A stretch of DNA of 64,000 bases. Source: Pseudeuparius sepicola (Eukaryota; Arthropoda; Insecta; Coleoptera; Anthribidae). A program made the position numbers and the translations under genes. The stretch is taken from contig OY987301.1 in assembly GCA_963920635.1 (NCBI GenBank), forward strand, positions 56,922,560 to 56,986,559, read 5' to 3'. Below, piece after piece: positions 1-10,587 of the stretch. The stretch's first letter is position 1; each line of letters begins with the position of its first letter. The notes under the pieces were generated by a model. That model ran no database searches. It saw only the letters and a program-made list of their open reading frames with translations, and was not told the origin of the DNA.

Positions 1-720
1 TCCCCATACCTCCCCCACCATCAAATAATTCCATTGGCTTGCAGCTAGAAAAAAATACGATCTGCTCCTTCATCTGTAATTATAGACCTTTTCAAACACA
101 AAGAAGCAATTATCCGAGCCGAAAGGATCTTCAAACCCATTTAAGGCATACAGTCTGAGAGCTCAAACCTTCGGCAATAATACGGTCGTTAAGCAAACAT
201 AAAAATTTTAATTTAAAGCGGTGTCCTGTCTACAGCATATTTTATGTGAATATCGCAAGCGAAGGTAGCATAATATTTAACATATAAATGGTAATGTAGG
301 AAGTCTGGCGGCCGTTAATTCAATATAAAAACATTAATTTAAAAAGCGGGTTATTTAGTCTGAAGAGCGCATTACCACAAGTGAAGGTTGCGTGCGCAAG
401 GTTAGTTACAAAGAAGTTCCTTGTCTGAATCAATAAACAAGATCATTAAGGCACCAGGAAGATATTTTCAGGTCCAATTAATAAACTTCGTTTAAGGAAA
501 GAGTCTGAAGAATCCTTCAATTAAAAACATAATTTATTTACATCCTGTCTGGAGCACCGCTAAGGTGAAGGTGTCGTTTGGGAGAGGTCAGTTACAGACG
601 TACTCGTAAGAACTAAAGTTTCAAGTTTTTTTTTATTTGCAATGATATTTTGCTAAAGCAACCACTAATTAAGTAAGTTAGATAAATAATATTAGTGGAT
701 TACTACAGTAATCTGAAAAG
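1..720. other. Non-coding stretch with diverged internal repeats
   Basis: No convincing gene. Three loosely similar blocks recur near 197, 324 and 523: each has an A-rich stretch, then a GTCTG-type motif, then an AAGTGAAGGT or AAGCGAAGGT-type motif. This looks like old tandem or dispersed repeat DNA; I cannot name it. Confidence 0.35.
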
Positions 721-725
721 TTATA

Positions 726-994
726 CAGCATTCGCCAAAAAGTTGGAACGATATGGGAATTTTTATTTTATTTTTGGGCTAAGATGAAACTACTCTGGAG
801 CGATCATCTCTGCTTCCAAAAAGATTCGAAATAAGATCATTATACGTCGTGACATCATTTGACATACCTGTCACAAACGACATTTATTTAAATAAATGAC
901 CAAAATACGCTTTATTTGTGATTTTATCGAAAAAAGTTATTTGTTTCATGAAAAAAACTCAACTAACATGGTTCCAACTTTTTGGTGGACACTG
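726..994. mobile_element. Short TA-flanked MITE, mariner-like ends
   Basis: The ends are inverted: CAGCATTCGCCAAAAAGTTGG on the left and, on the opposite strand, CAGTGTCCACCAAAAAGTTGG on the right. Both ends abut TA (724-725 and 995-996), the Tc1/mariner target. At 269 bp with no coding capacity it is a non-autonomous element. Confidence 0.7.
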
Positions 995-1049
995 TATCTT
1001 ACCAAACTGTTTGTCAAAAAATTGTTATCCAAATTTGAGCAGTAGGAGA

Positions 1050-1450
1050 ATATTTTATTCTTAACTTCTCAAGTACATATTCTATTTTATTCTTAACTTC
1101 TTAAGTACATATTCTATTTTCTTTTGAATAGATAGACTAAAATTGTTTAGAAATATTAGGGATATATAGTTTAAATGAAGTATAGGGAATCACAAAAATC
1201 ACATAGCATATTTTATCTGAAAACTTATATCTTGCCAAATTGACATAAAAAAAAGTTTAAATTTGAGCAGTAAGAGAAAATCTTTAAAATTTTCAAGATG
1301 AACAGTTTATTGAATGAAAAAATCAAAGTAACCCAATACGAACAAAAAACTTCTTAAGTACATATTCTATTTTCTTTTCAATAGATAGACTAAAATTGTT
1401 GAGAAATATTAGGGACAAATAGTTATATGAAGCATAGGAAATCACATAAA
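1050..1450. repeat. Duplicated AT-rich block
   Basis: A block beginning AACTTCTTAAGTACAT at about 1095 and running through AATAGATAGACTAAAATTGTT recurs at about 1348 with a few differences (period about 253 bp). A shorter copy of its start lies at about 1062. No coding content is seen. Confidence 0.5.
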
Positions 1451-1524
1451 ACACATTTTTTCCTCTTTTCTAATTTCAGCATAGAGTGGCTATCGTATAT
1501 TTTTTATTTATACAGGGTGTATAA

Positions 1525-2772
1525 ATTGAGTGATTCTAACACCAAAAGTCTACATAAACATAGATCCGTTAATACTTCGTTTTCAAAATACAGGGTGTCT
1601 AGCATTACCGTTTATAGCAATTTTTAAGACTAGAATAAACCATTAATATGGAAAAAATATAGGATATACCCTAGTATTTGTTAATTGGTAGTTTTAATTT
1701 TTTTATGTTGTCCCGGGGACATGCAATAAAGTGATTTTTATTTTTTTTCTCAAAAACGAAGCGAGATACGAGAATAATTCAAGAGACAAAAAAATTGTAT
1801 TTTTAGTTGCTGAATGCGAAAAAAGAGTTTTAAAAAAGTCAGTGGCGCACTTTTTTTTTTTTATTATTGGTTAAGGTGCCCTCGGGACGCCACTGTTCTT
1901 AATAATTTTAGAAAAAATTCAAGGGGTGAATCTTTCAGTCATTCTAAGACCAAAAGTCTATATAAACATAGATCCGCTAATGCTTCGTTTTCAAAATACA
2001 GGGTGTCAATCCTTTTTTAATAATTATAATAAATTAAACATTTTTTATGACTAGCATTACCGTTTATAGCAATTTTTAAGACTAGAATAAACCATTAATA
2101 TGGAAACAAATATCGCCTATATCCTAGTATTTGTTAATTGGTAGTTTTTAATTTTTTTATGTTGTCCCGGGGACATGCAATAAAGTGATTTTTATTTTTT
2201 TTTCTCAAAAACGAAGCGAGATACGAGAATAATTCAAGAGACAAAAAAGTTGTATTTTTAGTTGCTGAATGCGAAAAAAAGAGTTTTAAGAAAGTCAGTG
2301 GCGCACATTTTTTTTAAATTATTGGTTAAGGTGCCCTCGGGACGCCACTGTTCTTAATAATTTTAGAAAAAATTCAAGGGGTGAATCTTTCAGTGATTCT
2401 AAGACCAAAAGTCTATATAAACATAGATCCGCTAATGCTTCGTTTTCAAAATACAGGGTGCCAATCCTTTTTTAATAATTATAATAAATTAAACATTTTT
2501 TATGACTAGCATTACCGTTTATAGCAATTTTTAAGACTAGAATAAACCATTAATATGGAAACAAATATCGCCTATATCCTAGTATTTGTTAATTGGTAGT
2601 TTTTAATTTTTTTTTTATGTTGTCCCGGGGACATGCAATAAAGTGATTTTTATTTTATTTTTTTCTCAAAAACGAAGCGAGATACGAGAGTAATTCAAGA
2701 GACAAAAAAGTTGTATTTTTAGTTGCTGAATGCAAAAAAAAAGAGTTTTAAAAAAGTCAGTGGCGCACATTC
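1525..2772 (+). repeat. Tandem array, about 455-bp unit, 2.6 copies
   Basis: The landmark AGCATTACCG occurs at 1601, 2053 and 2508, giving periods of 452 and 455 bp. Each unit contains TGTCCCGGGGACATGCA, a poly-T/A tract, GTCAGTGGCGCAC and the opposing CGGGACGCCACTG; the last copy stops at about 2772. The short ORFs inside are repeat noise. The array lies directly upstream of the Polinton. Confidence 0.8.
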
Positions 2773-3155
2773 ATTTACACTCTGTATTATAGCTTTTTAT
2801 ATTCAAATTTCGGCTTTTTAACCATTTTTTTTTGTTATACTAAAAAACAACATAAAAATAACCTATGGACACTACTATCTTCTAGAAGTCCCTATTTATA
2901 ATTTTTAGGTGTGCGGTAAACAGATTCAGAGAGCTCGTTTTCATCAATTAAATTTAATCAATTCTTTGAGGCATTCATAAACTGATTTTTGTGCTGTTGC
3001 TGTTCTAACAAGACTAGTTTAGTGTACAGTGCTTGTGTAGCTTCTATTTTGTTAGCGCTTGTGGTGTTAAAGGGTAATATTAGTACCTAGATAATTTTTT
3101 ATTTAGATATTTTCTTCAGTTTTTTATTTAGATATTTTCTTCAGTTTTTACTAAT
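2773..3155. other. Leader region before first Polinton gene
   Basis: No ORF. It contains an exact short direct repeat just before the first Polinton gene (TTTTTATTTAGATATTTTC at about 3097 and 3120). The left end of the Polinton should lie here, but I could not pair any part of it with an inverted copy near 17.8-18.3 kb. Confidence 0.4.
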
Positions 3156-3809
3156 ATGTCTAACCAAAGTACATGTCCAATTCATGATCTTCCAAACTGT
3201 TTTATATGTTTAGAAATGATAAAAAGGTATAATGAGGGTGGAATAAGTTGTGTGGACCGATTTGTGAAAAAAGACATAGAAAACTTTTTGGGAGATTATG
3301 TTTCTAACTGTGCTACTACTTTTTCACATTCCTTAGAAATTCAACCGCCTCCATTAGAAAATATCTCAGAGAAATTAAATGATTCGAATAATTTGGATGA
3401 TTTAGAAAAGGATATAATAAATGAATTAGTTAAGTTGATGGATGCGGCTGATTCTTTTGAAATACCAACTACAATAACTCCTTTACTTTATCAGCCAATT
3501 TATGAGCCTGTAACTCCTGAGCCTATAACTCCTGAGCTTATAACGCCTATATCACATCTTAACGGAGTAGTTAGCGAGAATACAGAAATTTTAAAGAAAT
3601 ATTTAAATCAACCTCAAGCATCCCTTACCCTAAATAATAGAAATACCTTAAGATGTGTGGCAACTAATAAATCTTTAATTTATAACTTCATACTTTTAAA
3701 CGAAGAGCTCTCTAAACATTCCAATTTGGATAAAAATCTTTCTAACTATTTAACCCGTCAATCTAACCTGCTTTTAACCATGTCCAAAATTTTACTAACT
3801 GATATATAA
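3156..3809 (+). CDS. Polinton protein of unknown function, 217 aa
   Basis: I do not recognise a domain. The N-terminus is cysteine-rich (CPIHDLPNCFICLEM, residues 7-21), with C-x(6)-C-x(2)-C spacing that could bind a metal. An acidic middle follows, then a short repeat at about residues 117-131 built of E-P-V/I-T-P units, then a leucine/asparagine-rich C-terminus. The ATG at 3156 is the first in frame. It is the leftmost gene, about 50 bp upstream of the polymerase on the same strand. A DNA-replication accessory or structural role would be a guess. Confidence 0.6.
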   Translation: MSNQSTCPIHDLPNCFICLEMIKRYNEGGISCVDRFVKKDIENFLGDYVSNCATTFSHSLEIQPPPLENISEKLNDSNNLDDLEKDIINELVKLMDAADSFEIPTTITPLLYQPIYEPVTPEPITPELITPISHLNGVVSENTEILKKYLNQPQASLTLNNRNTLRCVATNKSLIYNFILLNEELSKHSNLDKNLSNYLTRQSNLLLTMSKILLTDI

Positions 3810-3858
3810 CAATAAATATTTATTGTAGGTTATAGTAGTGTCATAGTTTAGTACTAAA

Positions 3859-6800
3859 ATGGGTTTTCTCTGCACCTTATGTTTAAAAGAATTCAAAATT
3901 AAAAGCAACGTCAAAAGGCACATAATCAAAAATTGCGTTAACAAGAATTTTGCATACTCGTCCCAAATAGAAAATTTCATTATAGATGGTAAGTATATCC
4001 ATGTTTAATCACTATTTAACATAATTTCATGTAGATCTTATTTTAGTTGGTTCAGTAATAGCGACGAGTAACAACCTAATGGAACCGTCCACATCTCAGG
4101 TTATAACAACTCCAGGGAGCAGTACAAAGCGTAAATGATATTTTTAGTATACATTATAGGAATTCACATTTTTTTTTGTTTTAGAGTATTGTTCTAATTG
4201 TAAAATATATATTCCGGAAAACCAATGGAGTTCACATTTAAGAACCAATATCCATAAATTAAATGGCTTTGAGGTAATAGAAGATGGGATCGAAATTTTG
4301 AGGAGTGCTTTTAAACAAAGGATTATTAGCTATAAAATTAAACCTCAAAACTACACTATAGATTTGGAGTCATTTAAAGATGAAATTAAAAATAAAGTCA
4401 CGAAATTAATAAGGAGGGAGCAACTAAAACACACAGCGGTGAAAGTTAATTTTGAACTGTTCGGTGTTTATTATTCGAAAGTTTTGGATATGACAGATAT
4501 AAAGTCATTCAACACGGTATTTTCGACTGCAGTTACAGCAACCGACCTTAATGAATTATATGAGAATCTTTTCATCAAAATCATCGAGAAGACTGATGAA
4601 TTTTCAGAGCGTGGTTCAGGTAAATATAATTGTGCCTAATAAATATAATAGGTTAGTAATTTTTTTTTGTTCTAGGGTGGATTTTAATAGAACTTCTACA
4701 TCTTGAAGTTAACATTAATAAGTTCAACCCTCTTCGCGCCTCATCGTACGTACCACTACCACAAGAAATAACGAAAACTAAAGCTGTGGTTAATATAAAA
4801 AACGATGATCTCTGTTGTTTCGGTTGGAGTGTTGTAGCTGGAGTATACCCGCCTCTCGGACATCCCAATAGGACTTCATCATACCCGGACTTCCGGACAA
4901 AATTTAATTTCGAAGGTATTTCCTTTCCTGTTGTTTTAAAAGATATTTGCATATTTGAAAATCTCAATAACTTATCAATTAATGTATACGGATATGAAGT
5001 ATTTTACAAAGATAACAAAAGGGTGTGTGAAATTGTTGGACCACTTTACTATACAAAACAAAAGAAGAATATCCATATAAATTTGTTGCTTGCAGAAGGA
5101 TCTGATGGAAATTATCATTATTGCTATATAAAAAATTTGAATAGATTAGTATTTAGTCAGATATCTAAACATAAAAATAAAAAAAATTTGTGCGATGGAT
5201 GCATACAGAATTTTTCAAGCTATGAAAAATTACAAAAACATATAACACAGGACTGTGATTTTGTTAGAATTGACTTTCCTTCAACGAATTTTATTACTGA
5301 TAAATTTGGAAACAATGTTCCTGGAAACATTTTAAAATTTGAGAATATTCAGAAACAGTATGTAATACCTTTGGTTATATATGCTGATTTTGAATGTTTT
5401 TTAAAACCGATAGTTAATGATAATGAACCGTTAGATCCTCATTCTAGCTATACTATAATTAAAGCTGAACACATACCTCACTCTTTCGCATATTATTTAA
5501 AGTGCTCTTTTGACAATAGTTTTTCAAAACTTAGAAGTTACAGAGGAAAAATTGTGCTAAAACTTTTATTGAATATTTAGAAGAAGATGTAAAATGCTTT
5601 TATTATAATTTTTTATCAATTAATGTTCCAATGAAACCTTTGACGTCAGATGAGCAGGATCGACATAACAAAGCTCTCAATTGTTACATCTGTGGAAAAG
5701 CATTTCAAGACACTCAAAATTTGATAAAAGTTCGCGATCACTGTCACATCTCAGGGAGTTACAGAGGTCCTAGTCATTCTATTTGCAACTTACATTTTCA
5801 ACCTCCAGCATTTATTCCTGTTATTCTACATAATTTAAAAAATTATGATGCCCATTTATTTATTAAATCATTATGTTTTAATAAAGAGAATATAGATGTA
5901 ATTGCTCAAACTAAAGAAAAATACAAAAGTTTCAGTAAACATATATTAATGGACACTAAAACTAAAACTTTATTAAAACTAAAATTTATAGATTCTTTAC
6001 AGTTCTTACCCGCTTCCCTCGAAACTTTGTCAGATACTTTAGAAGACAAACAATGCTTCGAAATTAGAAAAGCTTTCCCCAATGATTTACAGTTCCATTA
6101 TATAAGGCAAAAAGGTGTTTTTCCATACGATTATGTCGATTCTTATGAAAAATTGTCAGAAGATTCATTGCCAACAATTGATAAATTTTATAATAATTTA
6201 AAATGAGAAAATATCTCTGAAGTTGAGTATAGACGAGCGCAAGATGTGTGGCAAATCTTTAATTGTAAGACTTTAGGCGATTATAGTGACATATATCTTA
6301 AGTCCGATGTCTTACTCTTAGCTGATATTTTTGAAAATTTTAGACAAAATAGTATAGACACATATAGTCTCGACCCTGCTCAATATGTGACGTCACCATC
6401 TCTAGCGTGGGACGCAATGCTTCGCATCACTAAAGTAGAATTAGATCTCTTAAGTGATCCCGAAATGATTCATTTTTTCAAGAAGGGTATTAGAGGTGGC
6501 GTTAGCACCGCTATCACTAGAAAATCAGAGGCTAATAATAAATTTTTAGACAATTTTGATCCTAGCAAAGAGACAAAATTTATTATGTACCTCGATGCTA
6601 CAAATTTATATGGATATGCCATGAGACAATATTTACCAGAAAAAAATTTTGTTTGGCTTTCTCAAGATGAAATTAATAACACAGATATTTTGTCACTTTC
6701 CGACACAGCACCAGAAGGTTATGTTTTTCAAGTTGATTTAGAATATCCTAAAGAGCTTCATTATGACCATAATGAATTGCCATTTTGCCCAGAAAACTAT

Positions 6801-7922
6801 ACACCACCAAACTCAAAATATTCTAAATTAATTCCGAATTTAAATGATAAAAATAATTATGTAATCCACTATTCATATTTAAAGCAATGTTTAAAATTCG
6901 GCCTTATAATAAAGACAATTCACAGAGCTGTTAAGTTTTCACAATCTCCGTGGTTACGAAAATATATAGATCTAAATACTGAAATCAGAAACGCTACACA
7001 ATGCAAGTTTAAAAAAACTCAAGTAAAAAACCTAACTAACAGTGTATACGGGAAGACTATGGAAAACGTGGATAAGAGAGTCGATATTAAGCTAGTTTCT
7101 CAATGGGAAGCAAATAAAAATACGAAGTCTGCAGAAAAATTTATAGCTAAACCTCAATTTAAAGATCTTTGTATATTTTCAGAAAATTTAGTAGCTATAC
7201 AATTACAGAAAGTTTCGGTAATGTATAATAAACCTATCTATGTTGGTTTTAGTATATTAGATATTTCGAAAGTGGTCATGTATAATTTCTATTACGAATT
7301 TTTAAAACCAAAGTATGGCGATAATATGACCCTCTTATACATGGATACAGATAGCTTTATTTTAGAAGTAACCACAGAGAATTTTTATGAAGACATGAAG
7401 CATAATCTGGAAAAATTTGATACTTCTAATTATTCGGAAAATAACGTTTATGATATTCCACGAAATGTATCGGTTGTAGGAAAGTTTAAGGATGAATTTG
7501 CTGGGATACCCATAGAAACTTTTTATGGGACAGGGGCGAAAGCATATTGTGTAAAAACTAAAACCGATGTTCAAAAGAAGGCAAAAGGAGTTACTAAAAA
7601 TACCGTTAGAAAACAATTAGATATTTCTGATTATAAAGAAGTTGTCGAAAACAATTCCAAAATTTTTTGTAATATGTATGTTTTTAAATCACGTTTACAC
7701 AATATGTTTACCGAACTTATTAACAAACTGGCATTATCCTCGGAAGATGATAAACGATTCCGAATTCCTGGAAGTGTAAAAACATTAGCTTGGGGTCATA
7801 GGGATATTTCTAACAATTCTGAAGAAAGTAGTGAAAAAATGTTGGATTACTTGTTAGAGATTGGAGAAATCTTAAAAGAACAAGATGAACCAGTTCTCAA
7901 AAAATTAAAAAAATGCTTTTAA
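3859..7922 (+). pseudogene. Protein-primed DNA polymerase B (POLB), spliced, disrupted
   Basis: Copies the element by protein-primed replication. I read four exons, 3859-3988, 4035-4130, 4185-4619 and 4676-7922, separated by introns of 46, 54 and 56 bp with GT-AG borders, all phase 1. Exons 1 and 3 each encode a C2H2-like finger. The exonuclease motif YADFECF (near 5390) and HNLKNYDAH (near 5830), and the polymerase motifs DATNLYGYAM (near 6595), KNLTNSVYGK (near 7025), YMDTDS (near 7340) and KAYCVK (near 7540) are all visible. Two lesions: a one-base frameshift in an A run near 5550, and an in-frame TGA at 6204-6206 with the same frame resuming at once. The N-terminal exons match the layout of the fused finger-polymerase proteins common in insect Polintons. 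Confidence 0.9.
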
Positions 7923-7941
7923 TTTTTTCAACTTTGTAGGA

Positions 7942-7953
7942 TATATAAAGGGG
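7942..7953 (+). promoter_or_regulatory. TATA-like box before the BIR gene
   Basis: TATATAAAGGGG lies five bases before an ATG at 7958. If it acts as a classical TATA box, transcription would start near 7970 and the first usable ATG would be 7985 (codon 10 of the longer frame). A similar TATAAGGGGGTCAAC sits directly before the penton gene ATG. Confidence 0.5.
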
Positions 7954-7957
7954 TTCA

Positions 7958-8359
7958 ATGTTTAGTTTATATTATAGTTCAGCGATGTGTCTGGAGGATG
8001 ATATAGTATCTTACTCTAATTATAAAAATTGTGATGAAAGACTTGTGAGTTTTCAAAATTGGGCAGGTAAAGTAAATCCTGTAAAATTAGCAAAAAATGG
8101 ATTTTATTTTACTGGTTATAAAGATGAGTGCTGTTGTGCCTTTTGCTATACAACTGTGTATAACTGGGATATAGATGACGACCCATTGAGAGAACATCTG
8201 AAATTCTGTAAAATATGTCCTTTAGCGCAATGCTTATCAAAAAAATATGTGGAATATAGGAAATCTAACAAAGAAGATTGTATTACATTTAAGACTCTAA
8301 TTTATATAATATGTTTTATTGCTATTATTGTAAGTTTTGTTAGTAATTATTTATTTTAA
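7958..8359 (+). CDS. BIR-domain (IAP-like) membrane protein
   Basis: Residues 26-90 form a baculovirus-IAP-repeat domain: a zinc-binding fold with CAFC, then W-x(9)-H about 17-20 residues on, and a final C (CKICP), preceded by the typical GFYFTGYKDE. BIR proteins bind caspases or IAP antagonists and, in insect viruses, blunt apoptosis. The C-terminus LIYIICFIAIIVSFVS is one hydrophobic helix, so the unspliced form would be tail-anchored. There is no RING domain. A GTAAGT at 8330 lies inside the helix codons and an acceptor AG at 8379-8380 keeps the frame into the next ORF, so the gene may be spliced. The start may be 7958 or 7985. Confidence 0.8.
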   Translation: MFSLYYSSAMCLEDDIVSYSNYKNCDERLVSFQNWAGKVNPVKLAKNGFYFTGYKDECCCAFCYTTVYNWDIDDDPLREHLKFCKICPLAQCLSKKYVEYRKSNKEDCITFKTLIYIICFIAIIVSFVSNYLF

Positions 8360-8380
8360 TAAATATATTTTCTGTACTAG

Positions 8381-8896
8381 CAAAACAAAGTGTTTTATTT
8401 CGAATATAAAAGAAAATACATCCTTCGGCAAAGTCAGTTGCATTATAGATCTCATGAGAAAAAAATTAGTTCTTTAATAGTGCTAACTTCTCTAGTAACA
8501 AACACTTTATTTATTAGTTATATCCCAAAAGTGAAAGAAAGCTATGTGTGTCTTAGTGAGAATAAAACTAAAAACATTTCTGATTGTTATATACCGGTAA
8601 ACTTATTAAAGTTAAATAACTACTCCATATACGTGAGTACAATAGACAACATTTCTTTGAATCACGCTAAATATTATAAAATTAAATACTTTTTTATATA
8701 CAATACACATACACATACACAATATACATACAATACAACTATTACTTCAGATTGGAAATCATTATCATTGAATAGGGCTATATGCGATTATACTTTTTGT
8801 TATATTACTATAACTTTTGTTGCTTTAGTTAGCGTTTCATTATTTACTACATGGCTCATGTGGCAAATTTGGAAGAAATATAATTACTACTATTAA
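8381..8896 (+). CDS. Two-helix membrane segment, possible second exon of BIR gene
   Basis: The open frame from 8381 has no good ATG of its own; its first start-like codon is GTG at 8390. It encodes a hydrophobic helix (SSLIVLTSLVTNTLFISYI), then about 85 residues with two cysteines (YVCL, SDCYI) and N-glycosylation sequons (NKT, NIS, NYS), then a second helix near the C-terminus (ITFVALVSVSLFTTWLMW). It follows directly after an acceptor-like TACTAG at 8380, in phase with the BIR frame ending at 8329. I infer a spliced exon; the alternative is a separate gene with a non-ATG or unseen start. A (CACATA)n stretch is embedded at about 8706. Confidence 0.55.
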   Translation, partial: QNKVFYFEYKRKYILRQSQLHYRSHEKKISSLIVLTSLVTNTLFISYIPKVKESYVCLSENKTKNISDCYIPVNLLKLNNYSIYVSTIDNISLNHAKYYKIKYFFIYNTHTHTQYTYNTTITSDWKSLSLNRAICDYTFCYITITFVALVSVSLFTTWLMWQIWKKYNYYY

Positions 8897-8993
8897 TAGA
8901 GAAGTGGGGGTAAAAGTTAGGGGTGGGGAGGTTTATCATAAATAGGTATTGCAAAATGGTTAGCGTTAGTAAGAGTCAATCTTTTAAATTAAA

Positions 8994-9674
8994 ATGTCTG
9001 CACAAGAAAATCAGTATAATTTTCTTGACCAGTTCCTAGTACTCCCCTCAAGTGAAAACAAGAAATGTTACGATCAATCTAATGTATTTTCGGACAGTAA
9101 AAAATTTAGTGAATCTAGTGTGTTTTTGGACAGTAGAACGTATAATTTGAATAAGTCTGCTAGTAAATATGTTGCAATTGGTTTGAATATCCGATTTGAA
9201 CCGTGTGTAAAAATTGGTGGAAGTAAAGGATCTGTAACACTCACAGAGAAGTAGTGGAAATTGTTGTTGGATTACCAAGGATGTATTTTAAATTTTTTTT
9301 ATTCCCACGAAGAATATATTTCACCGATAGAAGTGGAAAATTTTAAAATATTTTTTGAAAAGTTTAATGGTGACAAACGCCTAACAAAAATATTTAAAGA
9401 TACTCACTATGTGTACCTAGGATGTGAATCTGTGAGCAATTTGTTTCAACTCATGCCACTCATTTCCAACAAAATACATTCATTGCAAAAGCAACAATTT
9501 GGAAAATATTTTCACACCTTTGTAACTTCTTTAAACCGAAGTTATAAAAATATCTTGGACACTATTTATACTGTCTTGTTATCACGGAAGGATCAGTGCA
9601 ACGAAAACGATTCAATAATGATGGAACTTGTGCTTCTACACCCGGATATGTTGAATGAAAAGTTAAAACTATGA
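8994..9674 (+). pseudogene. Conserved Polinton gene split by an in-frame stop
   Basis: Two same-frame halves (86 and 137 codons) are divided only by a TAG at 9252-9254, with no second frame change. Before the stop stands a segment ending GGSKGSVTLTEK, and after it WKLLL. That pattern resembles the basic 'KG-x-LT-x-x-W' strand-helix of PC4/p15-type single-stranded-DNA-binding coactivators, which would make this a transcription or replication cofactor. The resemblance is weak. The rest (about 170 residues) is helical and unrecognised. It may still produce an 86-aa N-terminal protein. Confidence 0.55.
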
Positions 9675-9966
9675 AGAAAGTAACTTTTAATGAAGATAAA
9701 ACCAAGTACATGTAATGTTTGTATGGAATTTTGCTTATAGGAAAGCTAGAGAGAACATTTATGAATCAGCTGTACTCGATCGCTTACGATTTAAAAGAAA
9801 AATTGAATATACTGAAATATTATTAAAAAATGTATTAAGTTCTACTTTCAGATGTAAAATATACACTTCCCGATTTTTATAAATGCTGAATAAATTATAT
9901 CTTATAAACGTTTGTTTTATTTGTGTGTGTGGAAAAAAAAACTCGTATTTTTTTATTATATTTTTA
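9675..9966. other. Convergent intergenic region
   Basis: Lies between convergent genes. It holds AATAAA-type signals (for example near 9889) suited to 3' ends of both transcripts, and no ORF of note. Confidence 0.4.
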
Positions 9967-10416
9967 TTAGTCTTTCATTAAAAAAATTTCATATAAATAA
10001 AATACGTTTGATAATGCACAAACACAAGGATTTTTTGAATGATAAAAGCACTTAGGTTCGAGATGTTTCAATGTTGGTTGCTCTCCAAATTCAATTACAG
10101 GACTTGATGAAAATTTCTGCACGTATGTCGCTTTTTCTTTACCTTTGATATATACTCGGTCATTCTTGTCGGTAATATGTTGAAGAATGGTGGGAAACTT
10201 ATGTATAGGGATAAATCCGTACATCCAGTTAATACAATGATGATTATCTTCTAACCACACAACTTGTTTATAAATATGTGGAGGTAAGAGATTCATGTGG
10301 AAAGGTGGCTTGAATACATAATGACAAATTTTATCACCATCATATGGCGCAAATTCTTTCACTATAAATTTATTGTTTTCTTCTTTGAAACCTTGAATAT
10401 CAATTATTACACTCAT
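9967..10416 (-). CDS. Conserved Polinton protein, 149 aa, function unknown
   Basis: An intact frame starting SVIIDIQGFKEENNKFIVKE. It has a central HHCINW segment and a Cys/His-rich C-terminus (CFYHSKNPCVCALSNV). From memory of insect Polintons, small proteins beginning with this IDIQGF pattern recur beside the capsid genes. The early Asp in a predicted beta strand and the conserved C-terminal Cys/His could fit an RNase-H-like or degenerate nuclease fold, but I see no complete catalytic set. It is the last gene of the minus-strand block, 172 bp downstream of the capsid stop, with its own TATA-like box. Confidence 0.65.
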   Translation of the reverse strand: MSVIIDIQGFKEENNKFIVKEFAPYDGDKICHYVFKPPFHMNLLPPHIYKQVVWLEDNHHCINWMYGFIPIHKFPTILQHITDKNDRVYIKGKEKATYVQKFSSSPVIEFGEQPTLKHLEPKCFYHSKNPCVCALSNVFYLYEIFLMKD

Positions 10417-10557
10417 ATTTTCAGGTTGCTAAACTTTTGGAAAACAATTCTTTTAATTTGATAAATCTGAATTAACTGTTTTAATTTTCTTAAATTTACT
10501 AAGAACTTCTCTAATCTGGAGACCATTTTAAACTGACGAGAAACATTTATTCAGCAG

Positions 10558-10567
10558 CCTTTATATA
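10558..10567 (-). promoter_or_regulatory. TATA-like box for the 149-aa gene
   Basis: On the minus strand TATATAAAGG lies 142 bp before the ATG at 10416, in the gap behind the capsid gene. It is nearly the same string as the one at 7942. Confidence 0.45.
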
Positions 10568-10587
10568 GCATAACTTGACACATTAAT

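Noticed and set aside
1..3155. CRISPR-like or rRNA/satellite interpretation of the left repeats
   Set aside because: Units are 450 bp and diverged, with no short repeat-spacer pattern and no rRNA similarity; the setting is eukaryotic.
7362..7616. Minus-strand frame within the polymerase gene
   Set aside because: Antisense to conserved polymerase motifs.
8706..8740. CACATA repeat as a mobile-element scar
   Set aside because: It is a simple microsatellite inside an open frame without flanking duplication.
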